From NCBI GenBank assembly GCA_902728285.1, contig CACVBU010001205.1:489309-553308 (forward strand): DNA of 64,000 nucleotides, read 5' to 3'. Below, in pieces: positions 22,341 through 34,500 of this stretch. This DNA is from Clytia hemisphaerica. Its lineage: Eukaryota > Cnidaria > Hydrozoa > Leptothecata > Clytiidae. The notes beneath the pieces are model-generated. The model searched no databases and was not told the DNA's origin. It saw nothing but the letters and a program-made list of their open reading frames with translations. A program made the position numbers and the translations under genes. Each line of letters starts with the position of its first letter. Positions within the stretch are counted from its first letter, which is position 1.

Positions 22341-23285
22341 CTATCAGACACAGAGTCCCACAGGGCTCTGTCCTAGGGCCTCTACTTTTTGTAATATATA
22401 TATATAAATGACATTCCTGAAGCCATTCTGAATAGCGAAACAAACCTCTTTGCTGACGACACCTGTCTTCTCTCTTCCGATTCGAATCTAAATTCACTTG
22501 AGACGAAAGTGAATTCTGACTTAATCAGACTCTCCTCTTGGCTTCGTGCCAACAAAATCTCTCTTAATACTACAAAAACTGAGGTTATCCTGTTTAGAAG
22601 TAAAAATAAACCTGTACCATATACAATGAATCTCAATCTTGATGGGCATGTCTTGAAATTTTCGAAATGTGTCAAATATCTTGGTCTTTTTCTCGATGTA
22701 TGTCTAGCGTGGAATTTCCATTTTGATCATTTATCCGCAAAACTTAGAAGGTCAAATGGCATTTTATCCAAACTGCGTCACTTTGTTCCACAGACCATTC
22801 TTAAAACTTTATACTATGCTATTTTTCACTCTCATTTGTCATACGCAATAATCGTATGGAAGCAAAGTCTCACTCAAAACTCTAGAATAGGCAAACTTCA
22901 AAAAAGATGCGTGCGCATCTTGACTTTTTCAGATTTTAATGCAGAATCTGCTCCTCTTTTCATCAACCTGGATATTCCAACTTTGCCACATACTGTAACA
23001 AAGTTCAATATCCGACTCGTACATCAAACTCTCACTAATCTTTCTCCTGAAGCTGTTACGAACATTTTAAACTTCAAAACTCTGTCTCATAATTATCATA
23101 CTAGAAATAACGAACTGAAACTTCTGGAGCGCCCAAAAGCCAAAACATTAAACTATGGATTGAAATCGATTAAGTACCAATCTCTTTTAAACTGGAACCA
23201 GCTAATATTACATACTAAAATCGATCTACAACCATTATCTGGATATATGATCAAAAAAAAGATAAGCGAATTCCTTCAAAGTTGA
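22341..23285 (+). pseudogene. Non-LTR retrotransposon reverse transcriptase, 5'-truncated
   Basis: Starts at the conserved VPQGSVLGPLLF motif, followed by FADDT (the polymerase Asp pair), then SSWLRANKISLNTTKTEV and KYLGLFLD, and the C-terminal region of CR1/Jockey-group RTs. Between VIYI and NDIPEA a 4-base expansion of a TA run shifts the frame. The 5' part and endonuclease are missing. The 3' end abuts a Helitron. It forms half of the spacer of the large inverted repeat. Confidence 0.88.
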
Positions 23286-23337
23286 CCTCTTGCATAACAG
23301 AAAAATGAAAGTCCATATAGATATAAAAATACTCTAA

Positions 23338-24548
23338 TCTATATATTAATAGCCGTAGTCTGTATGTGTGTTTGTGTGTCACTTTCGTTTTCGAACGCAA
23401 TGTTTTGTTCTTTTAAAAGATGACTTTTGCTTCTTGCTCCACAAATGTGTTAAATCAGATTCGCGCCGTTTTATAAAGACTTTGAGTTGTTCGATAAATT
23501 TGTTTTGATTGATAGATTATAATATCTGCCCAGACGTGTCCAAGCCCGCCTCTTATGATTTTTTTCTCTCTATTCTTTTGTTTTATGTTTTCGAATGTAA
23601 TTAACGACTTTATTTGATTTGAGACATTCGAAATCGTTTCAAAACAAAACAAAAGAAAATCTTTCAAACAAAATCTGTTTTAGAAAAGAACAAATTTATA
23701 ACATTTAAATCATAAGAATCACAAGACAAGTTTGTTGGAACAACTAAACAGCAACATTAACAATACATTCGAAAGGCGGTAAAAACAAGAGATCTTTCTT
23801 CGTAAAAAGGGACTTATAAACATCTATGTCGATAATTATATTGCTGTAAATCTAAGTCATTCATTGTTGAATTCGAAAAGTTATGACGAAGGTGCCTAGC
23901 TGCCTGACTTTTGGCCCTTGGACCCTTAGCGAGACTAGAGAGAAGAAGAAACAAGCGAAATAATTTTGTGAAGTTTACTTCCCTTATTGGGACTAATTTG
24001 ATTAAATTTCTATCTTTCTGGGGGTAAAAAGTTGAATTTTTTTCCCTATTTTTACCGACTCTTAGTGGGACTGAAGTTTGATTTTCTGATTTTTCCAACC
24101 CTTACAGGGACTGCCATTTTTAAAAAGGCATCCTTAAGAACGGCTCATGCCCGTATCCTTCTCTTGCCTAAGTACCCATGGGCTGCCTTTTTTCGACGAA
24201 TCTCGTGTCATGTCTATAATTTCACTCCTCTTATCTTGACATCAAAGTTTTCCTAATCATCAACAAGTACGGCAAATGTAAAGCGAGCGAAGCAAGAAAA
24301 AAATCTCATTGCAAAGCCTTTTCGGACGTCGCAGGTCGCCGGTATGGTATAGTTTGAATAAAAAAAAATCTTTTTCAAAATATGGTTAAAAGATACGTGA
24401 CCTGGGAGGGACAGAGTCAAACTTTGAAGATAATTTTTCCCTTTAATTTTGACTTCATCGTATTTTAAGCCAGCTTCCCAACATCCAAAGGACTTTAAAA
24501 TGCGTTCAGCAACAGCTAAACCGGCGTGCGACGCAGGGTACCGGCTAG
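23338..24548 (+). mobile_element. Non-autonomous Helitron candidate
   Basis: Begins TCTATATATTAATAGCCGTA, ends GGTACCGGCTAG, and is inserted exactly between A (23337) and T (24549), as Helitrons are. A short hairpin, GCGT-GCG-ACGC, lies about 14 bases before the CTAG end. No Rep/helicase inside. A degenerate GC-ended MITE (about 23866-24185) is nested within. Confidence 0.75.
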
Positions 24549-24569
24549 TTTGATTTATTAAAACAAAAG

Positions 24570-25260
24570 ATTACTTATATAACTAAAAATATAATTTGTA
24601 TGTATAATTGAGCAATCTATGAAATAAAGCAATAATGTAAACAAAATGATTTTACAGGTCAAATTCATTGACCACACCCAAAATGTATTCACGAACTCAA
24701 GAGTGCTTCATATTGACGTTGGTTTAAATTTAACTGTATGAAGTTAAGAAAGTTTAAAAGCACATGGCTTCAAAGTCATGGATTGTAAGTGTAAATAAGG
24801 TCAAGAAGAACCCGAAAATTCAAATTTTACCAAAAATGTTTAGTTTATCGACGTATCATTGTAAACCTCCAAAGATTTCACCCTAATCTAATTTTCTCAA
24901 AAATAACTTGTATATATAATTAAACAGTCTATAAAATAAAGCTAAAATGACCAACATAAAAGGCGAAAATAAGATAGCTAATTCAGTAAACAAAATAATT
25001 TTACCGGTCAAATAATACTCTGCATTATTCACAAAGTTTACATTGATCGACCATGCCTTAAAATTATTCACGAACTTTGGTGATACGGACGTTGTGCTAA
25101 AATTTATTTGCATGAAATTAAGAATTTACCCGTCAATCGAAATTCTGCATTTATCCAAAAAATCTACATCGATCGACCACGCCGAAGAAATATTCACGAA
25201 CTGAAAAGTGCTTGATGCGGGCGTTGTGTTAAATTTAGCTGAATTCAGTTAAGAAAGTTT
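24570..25260 (-). pseudogene. Degenerate repeats of the receptor C-terminal module, right arm
   Basis: The best-preserved copy (25113-24883) stays open from FVNNFKAWSINVNF through NNAEYYLTGK to the final LFLRKLD stop, i.e. it could still encode the last membrane helix. Further copies at about 25260-25130 and 24720-24570 carry stops. All sit downstream of the intact gene's stop at 25407. Confidence 0.75.
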
Positions 25261-25406
25261 AAAAACAAATGGCTACATGGAATGTGAATAAGATCAAGAA
25301 GAACCCGAAATGTCCAATTTTACAAAATACAAGTCCTCCAAAAGCGAAATCAACCAAAAATGTTTAGTTTATCAACGTATCATTGTAGACCTCCAAAGAC
25401 TTTATC

Positions 25407-28400
25407 CTAATCTAATTTTCTCAAAAATAACTTGTATATATAATTAAACAATCTATAAAATAAAGCTACAATAACCAAAATAATAGGTGAAAGTAAGATT
25501 ACTAATTCAATAAACAAAAGAATTTTACCAGTCAAATAATACTCTGCATTATCTAGAATGTCAATATTGATTGACCACGCCCAGAATGTGTTTACAAACG
25601 CTAGATTTATTAATAACGACATTGACATTAATTGTATGAAATTGAGCGACTTTTCGACAAAAGGTTTGACTGTGTAATCATGGATAGTGAATATAATCAA
25701 CAGAAATCCAGTTGGGTATAATTTCATGATCGGTGACCGGATGAACGTGGTACTAATGATAAGGATCAATCGACGTGCGACAAACACCGGCTCCCATATG
25801 ATTTTAACTGGCTTCCTTATTACTTGTTCAGACGTTTCATCTTTGTTTATACTCACTCGAAAAGGTTGATTCATGAAGCTTACAATATTACTCTGTTCTA
25901 TGGTCATTTTCTCTGACCATACATTCTGAGATTGACCAAGGTACCAGTTTCTTGTTTTGTAAAACAGTACTACTGGTGGAAATGTAAGGGTCACCAACAA
26001 TTCATTTGGTGTGATTGCTTTTGATCGAAGCCAACAACAACCAAAATATAATACAAAGGAAAAGGGAACAATCCAAAGACAAATCACCACAAAAACCATG
26101 ATCTGCCATTGTTGGTAACACGCCACTTCAGCTTGATTAAAAATCCAAAGTCCACCATCAATTTCAATACAATCCACAGATTGTAAACAAAATGTTGCAA
26201 TGCTAGCATAGCCAAGAATTAGAATCTGAACATAGCTTACTTTCAACCGGTTGACGAAAGGTGAGGTTTTATATTGGTTTTCCTGGTGGTATCTGACAAG
26301 GCTGACCGCGACAAGTGATACTGGTATTAGAATAATACACGAAAGAACGATACTTAATCTGAAAAGTTCAATAGCAGCAATACTCTGTGTTTGGATAGGG
26401 CACAAATCGATCAGATTGGAAGATTTGATTGCGATTTTAATGTCGAAAAATGATGAAAGAGTTTCAATAAGATATGGCGTGTGATATTCCATTTTAGCTG
26501 AAGAAGTGATTCGTATAATTGAAGCTGTTTGGTAAAAGAAAAATGTGATTTTGATGAGACCTGAAATATATGATTGTTGATCAAAGTTAAGTTCATTGTG
26601 CGAGTTTGTCTCATTTTCTTCATTGTCGCTGATCAAGTTATAAGGAGTGTCCGGGAATCTATTTCGAATAGATTCTCCATGGCCAATCCTGGTCAATCTC
26701 GCATATAGTTTATGTAGTTTGTTTTTAATAGCGAGAAGTACATCTTTGTGGTATAGTAGCAATCCAAAAGATATTACGATAACGATTGCAAAAACAATCC
26801 AAAACCAGCTCGCCAAGCATTTTGAACTATCAACACATTTGTTATGACTAAATATGCTTATAAAGTCTCCAGGTCTACACCCTCCACACAACCGCCCTTG
26901 ACGCCTGTTCGCACATGTGTTATATGAATGACATCTTTTTAAACGATCACAACAATAAAAGGGTGGACATATCTTAAATTTCACATATCCAGAAGAGTTT
27001 GAGTAACCCCAATAGTTTCCTCTACTTTTGATACCGTTAATACAAGAAGCTTGAAAGGGGCATTGATAACATGTCGAATTATGAACGTGTACTTTTCCGT
27101 TGCTATCGTAATTGACGTATGATTTATTTACAGCGTTGTACGATGTTCCGTCACATTGGACACAGTTCATTCGAATACGGTCATTTGCATCAGTAGACTC
27201 AAAAGTCAAATTTAAGTCACCCACTATGTAGTAATTTGGCTCATAGCATGAGAAATTTGCATCAATAAAATGTGTATCTGGCTTCCAAATTCCTTCAACA
27301 AAAAATGGTACGCTAGATTTCTCTATCCCCATTACACCATTAAACATTTGTATTTTGGTGAAGTTTAAAATTGGATCAACAAACAATATTAAATACACTG
27401 AAGTTGGTATACTTGAAAAAGGAGATGAATTGTTGAAAAAAGTGCAATTAATAATTGTAATATTTGATGATTTGATCGTAATTCCAGCAGACGTATGAAA
27501 ACTCGCAGTAGGTAGATCATACGGTAAATAATTGTCAAGAAATGCTGAGTTTATTATTGTAACCTGGTACCCTTCCGAAACAATTGAGCCACTATTTGCA
27601 TTTTTAAATAACGAATCTTTAATTAAAAGTTCCTTTTTGTCATATGATGATGAAATGTCATTTATATCCATATAAACTTGGCTAGTACCATGTCCATCAA
27701 TAGATTGATCAAAAGTGTATTTCAAAATTGAGACTTTCACGAAGCCACTTTTACTGCTTAATAGGTATAAACTTGATCGTGTGAAATTGGTCCTTAATAT
27801 GGTGAAAATAACTCCTGGTCGATTAATGAAAAACTCAAACGTCGAGTCTTGAACTATGTTATCGATCATGGTGTAGGATATAGATTTACTGAAATATTTG
27901 GTACTTTTAGTGTTGATGTGAAGGTCAGTGAATTCCAGCAACTTATTGTCAATAATTAAAACTTGATCAAATGAAGTTAGATCCAACCCTGTGTTCATGA
28001 ATTGATTACCTTTTAAGGATATTATCCCTTTAATATTTTCTTGGTTTGATATTTCCATCCCCCAAAAGTTATGGAAATGACAATCTTGCATCAACACCTT
28101 CATTACAGTTTGTCTTTCTGGTATTAGCTCCTCGTGTGATCCTTTTGATGGTTTTATTTGGGAATCTCTCTCATTTATTTTTTCATGATGTAACAGTGTT
28201 TTGAATCTACAAGCCGTAAATGTTACATTGCAAAACCCATAGTCATCGATCAGAACAGTTTGAATAGTTACCAATCTTGGTGGTTGTGTCCATTCAAAAT
28301 TACATTTCACAAATTTCACTTTCTTCAAAGAAGGGTTTAAATGTAAAACTGAAATATAAAATGTCCCTAGAAGAGAAGAAATGTTAAGTAAACGAAATCC

Positions 28401-29669
28401 AATTGAGAGTTGTTGTAGAGATACATTCCCTGATAGTGAAAATAACGTAAGAGATGACATCTTTTGATCGCTCTCGAACAATACATTAGCCCTTTCTCCA
28501 CTACAGTTGAAACTAATATTACCACAATAGCTTGAGATTTCCAAAGAATGGGGTATTACAATAGTTTCATTGCGAATGTATTGATATTGTGAATCCAGTA
28601 AAATGATATCTCCATCCAGTGAAATGTTAATAGCGTGATTCAAATGAAAGCATGGTTGATGAATTGAACCACAATTGATCGTGTCTTTACTCCTCTTGTC
28701 ACGTGACACGTGAATAGTCCTTGGCTCGAATCCACGAGATACTAAGAAGTAAGAAATTTAAACATTAAGACGTACAATATATTTTGACAATATTATTTTT
28801 AGGAGCTGCTGCTGCTCCTTTTTCAAAGTGGTAATGGGCTGTTCCATTAAATTTCCATACAGGGGGTAGACGAACCTTTTTAAGGCAAAAAAAGATTTTT
28901 AGAAATATGGTAATACCGCCTGGAAAATGGCAAAATTTGCAAAAGAAGTCTTAAAAAAAATTATTTTCGTACCTTAAAAGTAAGGGTGGACGAACAAAAG
29001 TTATAGTCTATTACCCCCTGGAAATTTTAGAATAACCTTTGATCTACTAGAAAAATGAAAAAATACTCCCTGTAAATTATTCCCTCCGACCCCCTGTATG
29101 AATAAAAAATGGAATGGCCCAATGAAAATTACAATATGGAAACTTTTTCAAGGTGACTTAAAGCAGAATTTGGTTTGATTGGCAGCTTTTGCTTTGGCTT
29201 TCTGCTTTGGCCGGAACGGGATCCACCGTTCCCTTCCTCCGCCTCTGCTAAAATATACAGAGAATACACTCCTGTCTCACAGCCCCGATGAAACCTTTCC
29301 CATATTTCTATCGAAACCTCAACGAGGATAAAAAATCTATTGTTTTCAAATATGTATGGTTTTAGATGTTTTTCTCATTTGAACTATGAATTGGGATGGA
29401 ACTAGATTCAATTTTCCAGTGGGGCTGAAATTGTAGGGTACTTTTTCCAACCGGGGACAAAATTTCGGCAAAGTTTCACAGTGGGTGGAGCCCCCCCCTG
29501 GGTCTGTGATACAGGGATGTGACAAGATATGAAAACCTTCTGAAACCCTAGACATACCCAACAATTCAAGTCAAGACTCTTAACGTATGATTTTCAGAAA
29601 TAAGATAAACTAACCTTCGAAACAAAATGTGAAAATCAAAAACACGTAAAAAGATAATACAGTACACAT
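25407..29669 (-). CDS. Receptor-like multi-pass membrane protein, right copy
   Basis: Inverted paralogue of the left gene. Exons 29669-29615 (signal peptide) and 28741-25407; 3,390 bases, 1,129 residues, splice sites identical to the left copy. Same domains: Asn-rich beta-helix-like ectodomain, Cys-rich collar, about eight membrane segments. The two proteins are nearly identical from the collar to the fifth membrane segment. The ectodomains differ by many substitutions and small indels (for example the stretch after LLNIS, and NFWGMEISNQENIKG versus NFWMGIINQENSTG). The right copy keeps a longer linker between the last two membrane segments (FVNTFWAWSINIDILDN) that is deleted in the left. Function unknown. 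Confidence 0.82.
29267..29521. mobile_element. MITE, ACACCCCTG family, copy 4 (degenerate)
   Basis: Mirror of copy 3, in the intron of the right receptor-like gene: CACTCCTGTCTCACAGCCCC ... GTCTGTGATACAGGGATGTG. Confidence 0.7.
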
Positions 29670-29931
29670 TTTATCTGCTCTACATACACTCAGAAAGTGC
29701 AATATTTATCATCTTATAATTCTATACGATAAAGGATGTTTGAAATTTGATCCGTAGAAAGACAAACAAGAATCGCAAAATTGCGACTAAATATTTCCTT
29801 AAAAATGAAGGTCATTATTGACATATATAAAAAGGGATAATTAGGCCTTAGTAAAAGAAAGCAAGGGGAGAGTTACAAGTTACAATTCCAAGTCTTAAGT
29901 TGTTCAACAATTCTACAAATGTCGTGTCACC

Positions 29932-30685
29932 CTATTGAGGCATAACTTCATTAAGCTCAGCAAATTTAAAATTATGCCACAGCTTTAATAAATTTACAAT
30001 AAAACCGTTAAGTGAAAATGCTGGGCCACCAAAAACAGGTGGTAACTGATACATATCTCCTGATACAATCCTTATTAGCAAATGGTATGCGATCGGATAC
30101 ACCAAATAATTCACACAAACGTTGGTGAATTTGCAGCAACAATTTTGGACTAACCATGGATATTTCATCAGTGAATTTATTTACGGTTCCGAAACGGTTA
30201 ATTACTAAGCTAAATAAAAAGTCTCAACAAATTATTTCGTGTTCACTTTATCTCTTTGTCCTCTGTTACTTTGTTTTCAAAGCCTTTAACTGTACTTACG
30301 TTTTTCTGAAGGATTAGTAAATAAATAAGGTTATTTTCGGTTCAACGATTAGAAAATGAATAAAAATAACACTTGCTTCTTGAAATTGTAATCGCAAATT
30401 TGTTTTTTGCTTATTACTCAGCGGTAAGAAAATACTTGGAGAGAAACCTAGTCCAGTGTGAATGGTGGTACCATCTATATTAATTGTTGCAACACCAGTT
30501 GGTGTAAACCTCATTATTTTAGCTTTAGTTGTATCACCTTTACAAGAAATAAGTTTGTTCAAAACATTGTAAAAACACTTGAGCAGATAGCTTTTTCCAC
30601 AACCCCCAGCTGCAGTTAAGAATATATGTAGTGGTTCTAAAGGTTCTGGTTCCTCCAAGTACTTGTTTACGACTATGAGAATCAA
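29932..30685 (-). pseudogene. Helitron helicase (Pif1-like) relic
   Basis: The 5' half has the Walker A motif GGCGKSYLLK and RFTPTGVAT...TTIHTGLGF, as in Helitron helicases, and breaks off after QEASVIFI. About 150 unrelated bases follow, then DEISMVSPKLLLQIHQRLCELFG, then a frameshift into VSGDMYQLPPVFG. So the gene is split by an insertion and at least one frameshift. Rep domain and element ends were not found. Confidence 0.85.
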
Positions 30686-31500
30686 ACAAATACAATTTTG
30701 AATGTTTTAAGGTGATGTAATTGCCTTCAATAACAAGGAAGTTTTTATTAATACGAGACTATTTAAGCTCTTATAAAATTTATGTTAAAATGTCGCAGAA
30801 ATGACTGCTGGAAATACGTCTTGAGCCTAACCCTAGACTAATAAACCACGTCGTTGTATTTCGCTACAACAGCTTTTAAGCTTGCAATGGGCTCTATGTC
30901 TATATATAAGAACTTTTTATAAGCACTATTCCCGTGCTCCTGTGTCCAAGGAAAGACAGACGCTTGCTAGAGTCAGCCTAACCCGTACGGGGCACATGTA
31001 CTTCGCGGGACAATGACGGATTTCCTCTACGCTGGAGCGCTTCAGACTAGAAGGACTTGCACTTTGTCGCTGTTACCATTTTCCTTTCCGAGAATTTCGA
31101 GGCTTTAAATTACAGACTGGTTATGAAATAAAACTTTATCTTTAAATGCTGCATTTGTCAAGTAAAAACTAAAATTTATGATTTAAACATTTAAAAATAA
31201 TTTTACATAAATAATGACAGCTTAAATTTAAGGCTAAGATTGATTACCTTAGCTAAAATTTAAATGTTTACTGATCTGTATATTACATATTGGCCCTTTA
31301 AATTTTACGGCAAAAACATTACAAAAACAGAAACTGGGGGTTCAAAAATCAGCAAAAAGTGTAAAGTTAAAAGGTGCAGGGCATCAACTGTCAACACTGA
31401 CAATCAGCAAACACTAATTTAGTTTTTTAACCTTTATAAGTTCCACAATGAAATTTGGGTTTGGTTGATCGTAGCATTTTCCAAGCAGACCAGCTCAGAA
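30686..31500. other. Intergenic region with a dispersed repeat
   Basis: About 30850-30990 (GTCGTTGTATTTCGCTACAA ... GCTTGCAATGGGC ... GACGCTTGCTAG) recurs at 54920-55400, where it is split by a MITE. The region upstream of the ABCG start is AT-rich. A TTTTCCAAGCAG acceptor-like site at about 31485 suggests a spliced 5' UTR. Confidence 0.5.
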
Positions 31501-34500
31501 ATGACGCAAACAAAAGAGAAAAAAGAACACTGTTCCGTTCCTTTGACAGCTTGTTGTCCAAAGAAGGATATTGAAAGTGTATCAATAACAAATGTGTCAG
31601 AGTGTACTGATAAGGAATCTGTAGCTTACAGTGAAAGATCTAGTTTGATTTTGAATGGAGCAACAATATTTCAAGGGCCGAATGTTCAAGTTGATCTGGA
31701 ATTCAAAGATTTGTCTTATGATGTTAAAATAAAAAAGAATGGTAAGATTTATTGAATTCATTTGTCTTTTAACAACTACCGTGAAGTCGGGTAACTTGCA
31801 TCAGTGGAGGGAAACATGCATAGCCATCAAATGACTGACCAATCAAAGCAGAAAAATTTCAAAACAAATGAACTACGCAGATCCACTCGCAGCAGCTCCC
31901 GGGGGGGTACTAGGGTTGCGAGCTGACGGGGGGGGTGCCGCTCGTCTTTCGAACTTTGGACCCTTACCAGGACTAAAAAAGAGAAAACCAAGGAAAATTT
32001 TGTGAATTTTACGACCCTTAATAGCGGGACTAATTTGATCAATTTTGACCAAATTTCGATCTTTCAGGGGGTAAAAAGTTTAAATTTTCCTATTTTTCCG
32101 ACCCTTAGTGGGACTGAAATTTGATTTTCTGATTTTTCGAACCCTTAGCGGGACTTTGGAAGTCCAAAAAAGGTACCCTTAAGGGCGGCACATACCGTAC
32201 CCTCCATTTGCCTAAGTACCCCCCCCCCCCGGGCAGCAGCTCTGCTCTACTATTTTTGTTTTGATTTAACTTTGTATTTTAATGACCAGACAGTACCTGA
32301 CTACACAGTAAAAATTTTACATTCAGTTAGGGAAGCCATTCAGGATCCTGCCATTCTAATCGGCAGTTTGGGAAACCATCCAGGGTCCTGCCATTCTAAG
32401 CCAGTAAAAACTAAATGAAACTTGCAAACTTAAGTTTCTTACTATTTTCCATCAAAAACAACCAAAAACATTGCTACTTCCCAAAGCTGGAGACCAAAAC
32501 AAATGATCTTCCAAGATTATGGCGCCCTTTTGAATCTATTGTTAAGGCCATCTAAAATGATGGAAAGAGTTGCGGAAAGACAGAGGCGCCCGCTGCTTCG
32601 AGGGTGGTGTAGCGTCAGGATGAGATTGAATAAACAATAACGCCGTGTTTGTAACACTGTTCAGTGCATTAATTTATTGATGTGTAGTAATGTAGTGTTC
32701 AAACTGAAAATAAAAATTGAAAAATACTAAGTCTAATGAATGAAAATAAAATAATCTAACTTAGGTACAAAAGGATGTAAGTCTATGAGAACAAAAGTAG
32801 AAGTAGAAAACAGCAAATGTATAAATGAATGATTGAAGTACTAATATAATGTAAAAGAAAATCTAACTTAACTTAACTTAGGTGCCACAAATAGAGACAG
32901 AGAAAAGAAACAAAAAACTCACCAGCTGGCCTGAGGTAGAATGCTGTAAGCAGGCAGCAGAACACAGGGTGTGTCAAGACTAACACCAACTGTGTGAAAA
33001 TGAAAATTGAATGTGCTTGTATATGTGAGTAACTAAAGAGACTATTGATTGATTTCATTTGATTTGAGTTGACATCATGTCAGAGGAGGTCTTCACTCCT
33101 TGAAGTCTCTGTTGAAGTGAGGTCTGAGTGATGATGTGGCATTTATAGGCAGATCAAAAAGTCTAATTTACAGACCAAAATAAATTATGAGAAAAATTGA
33201 AATAAATTTATTATAACAAAAGGAAATGCATATCAAATTGACATAAAATTAATGAATAAAATACTGACCAAATGCTTATCAAACACAGAAAAATGCAGAA
33301 TAACCAAAATGGTGGGAAAAGTGAAATAAAATGCAGACCAAACAAAAACAAACAAAATGGCTGCACACTGAAAGAGGTGAGAGTGTTTGATTGACCAAAA
33401 ATGGATTAAAACTAAGGTTTATGCCTTAACACTCCCCCAACAGAATGAAAAATAAGATTTTTTTTTTTTTTTTTTTTGATATATTAGAAAATTTTAATTT
33501 TTTGAGTTATCCAATTGTTTCATCAAATCTATTTCATCCACACCACGTATCAAAACCAACGAGCGAACTGATCGATGGGTCTCACGTTTGACTTTCTCGG
33601 TTGAATTTTGATACTGCACAATAACATCCCGAATCTTTCCATCACGTCCTTTATTGATGCTCTTAACGATTCCAAATTGATAGTTTGCGGATAGGCTCGA
33701 CTCCTGCTTGGTGAAAAGAACGATGTCTCCTGGCTTGATGTCATTGTCGTTTTTGAACCACTTTGGCTGATCCATTAATGCTGGTACGTGTGAAGTGAGC
33801 CAACATTCAAACCACGAGTCAAAGATCTTTTTGTTGGTTCGTAGAATCTTGTCGGTGTCATTTGTGACTGTTAAGGGCTCTGAGGGTGAGCGGTCGTTGT
33901 TGCGGCCGAGGAGTAGGCGGTTCGGGGTGATCAAATCTGACATCTCGAACTCCTTGAAGTTGCCAACGGCCAATGGCAGATTGTTGATTGAGTTCGAGAT
34001 TGTTGATGCCAGTGTCTCCCAATGAAGAATGGACAAACGTTGATTTCCGGCAGTTTTATCGATCGACTTCTTGATCTCCTGAATCTTTCTTTCTACACGT
34101 CCGTTGACATTATGTCCACCAACAGGACATGTCTCAAAATCGATATTCATTTTTGAATGAAGGTGCTGTTGTAGGTCGACGAAGTTAAGTTGCATTGTTT
34201 CACAACCCTTTACGAGCTGACTTCCTTCATCAACGAGAAGCTTTTTCGGGTAACCAACCTCACAGGCTAGTCGTGTAAATGCTTGGAGAAATGACGTTGT
34301 GTTGTAGCTGTCCATGACTTTGATTTTGACAGCTGTGGTTGTAGCGCAGCAGAAAACGAGTAGCCAGATCTTCACAGTGGTGCGCTTGTGATGTTCTGAA
34401 TAGGACTGAAATGGTCCAGCAAGATCAGTCTGGGCGACAAAGAAGGCAGGGGCAATCTTTAGGTTGTCTTCTGAGAGTGGTCCCATTATGACTTGGAATT

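Larger units (their letters stand above)
24549..29766. repeat. Right arm of the ~5-kb inverted duplication
   Basis: Reverse-complement partner of 17659-22336. It extends further past the gene than the left arm and retains a third, more decayed C-terminal module at about 24570-24720, which the left arm lacks or lost where the RT begins. Confidence 0.92.

Noticed and set aside
32873..33058. 61-codon ORF identical to one at 40717-40902
   Set aside because: Both lie inside the two LTRs of the BEL/Pao element; identity reflects LTR identity, not a gene family.
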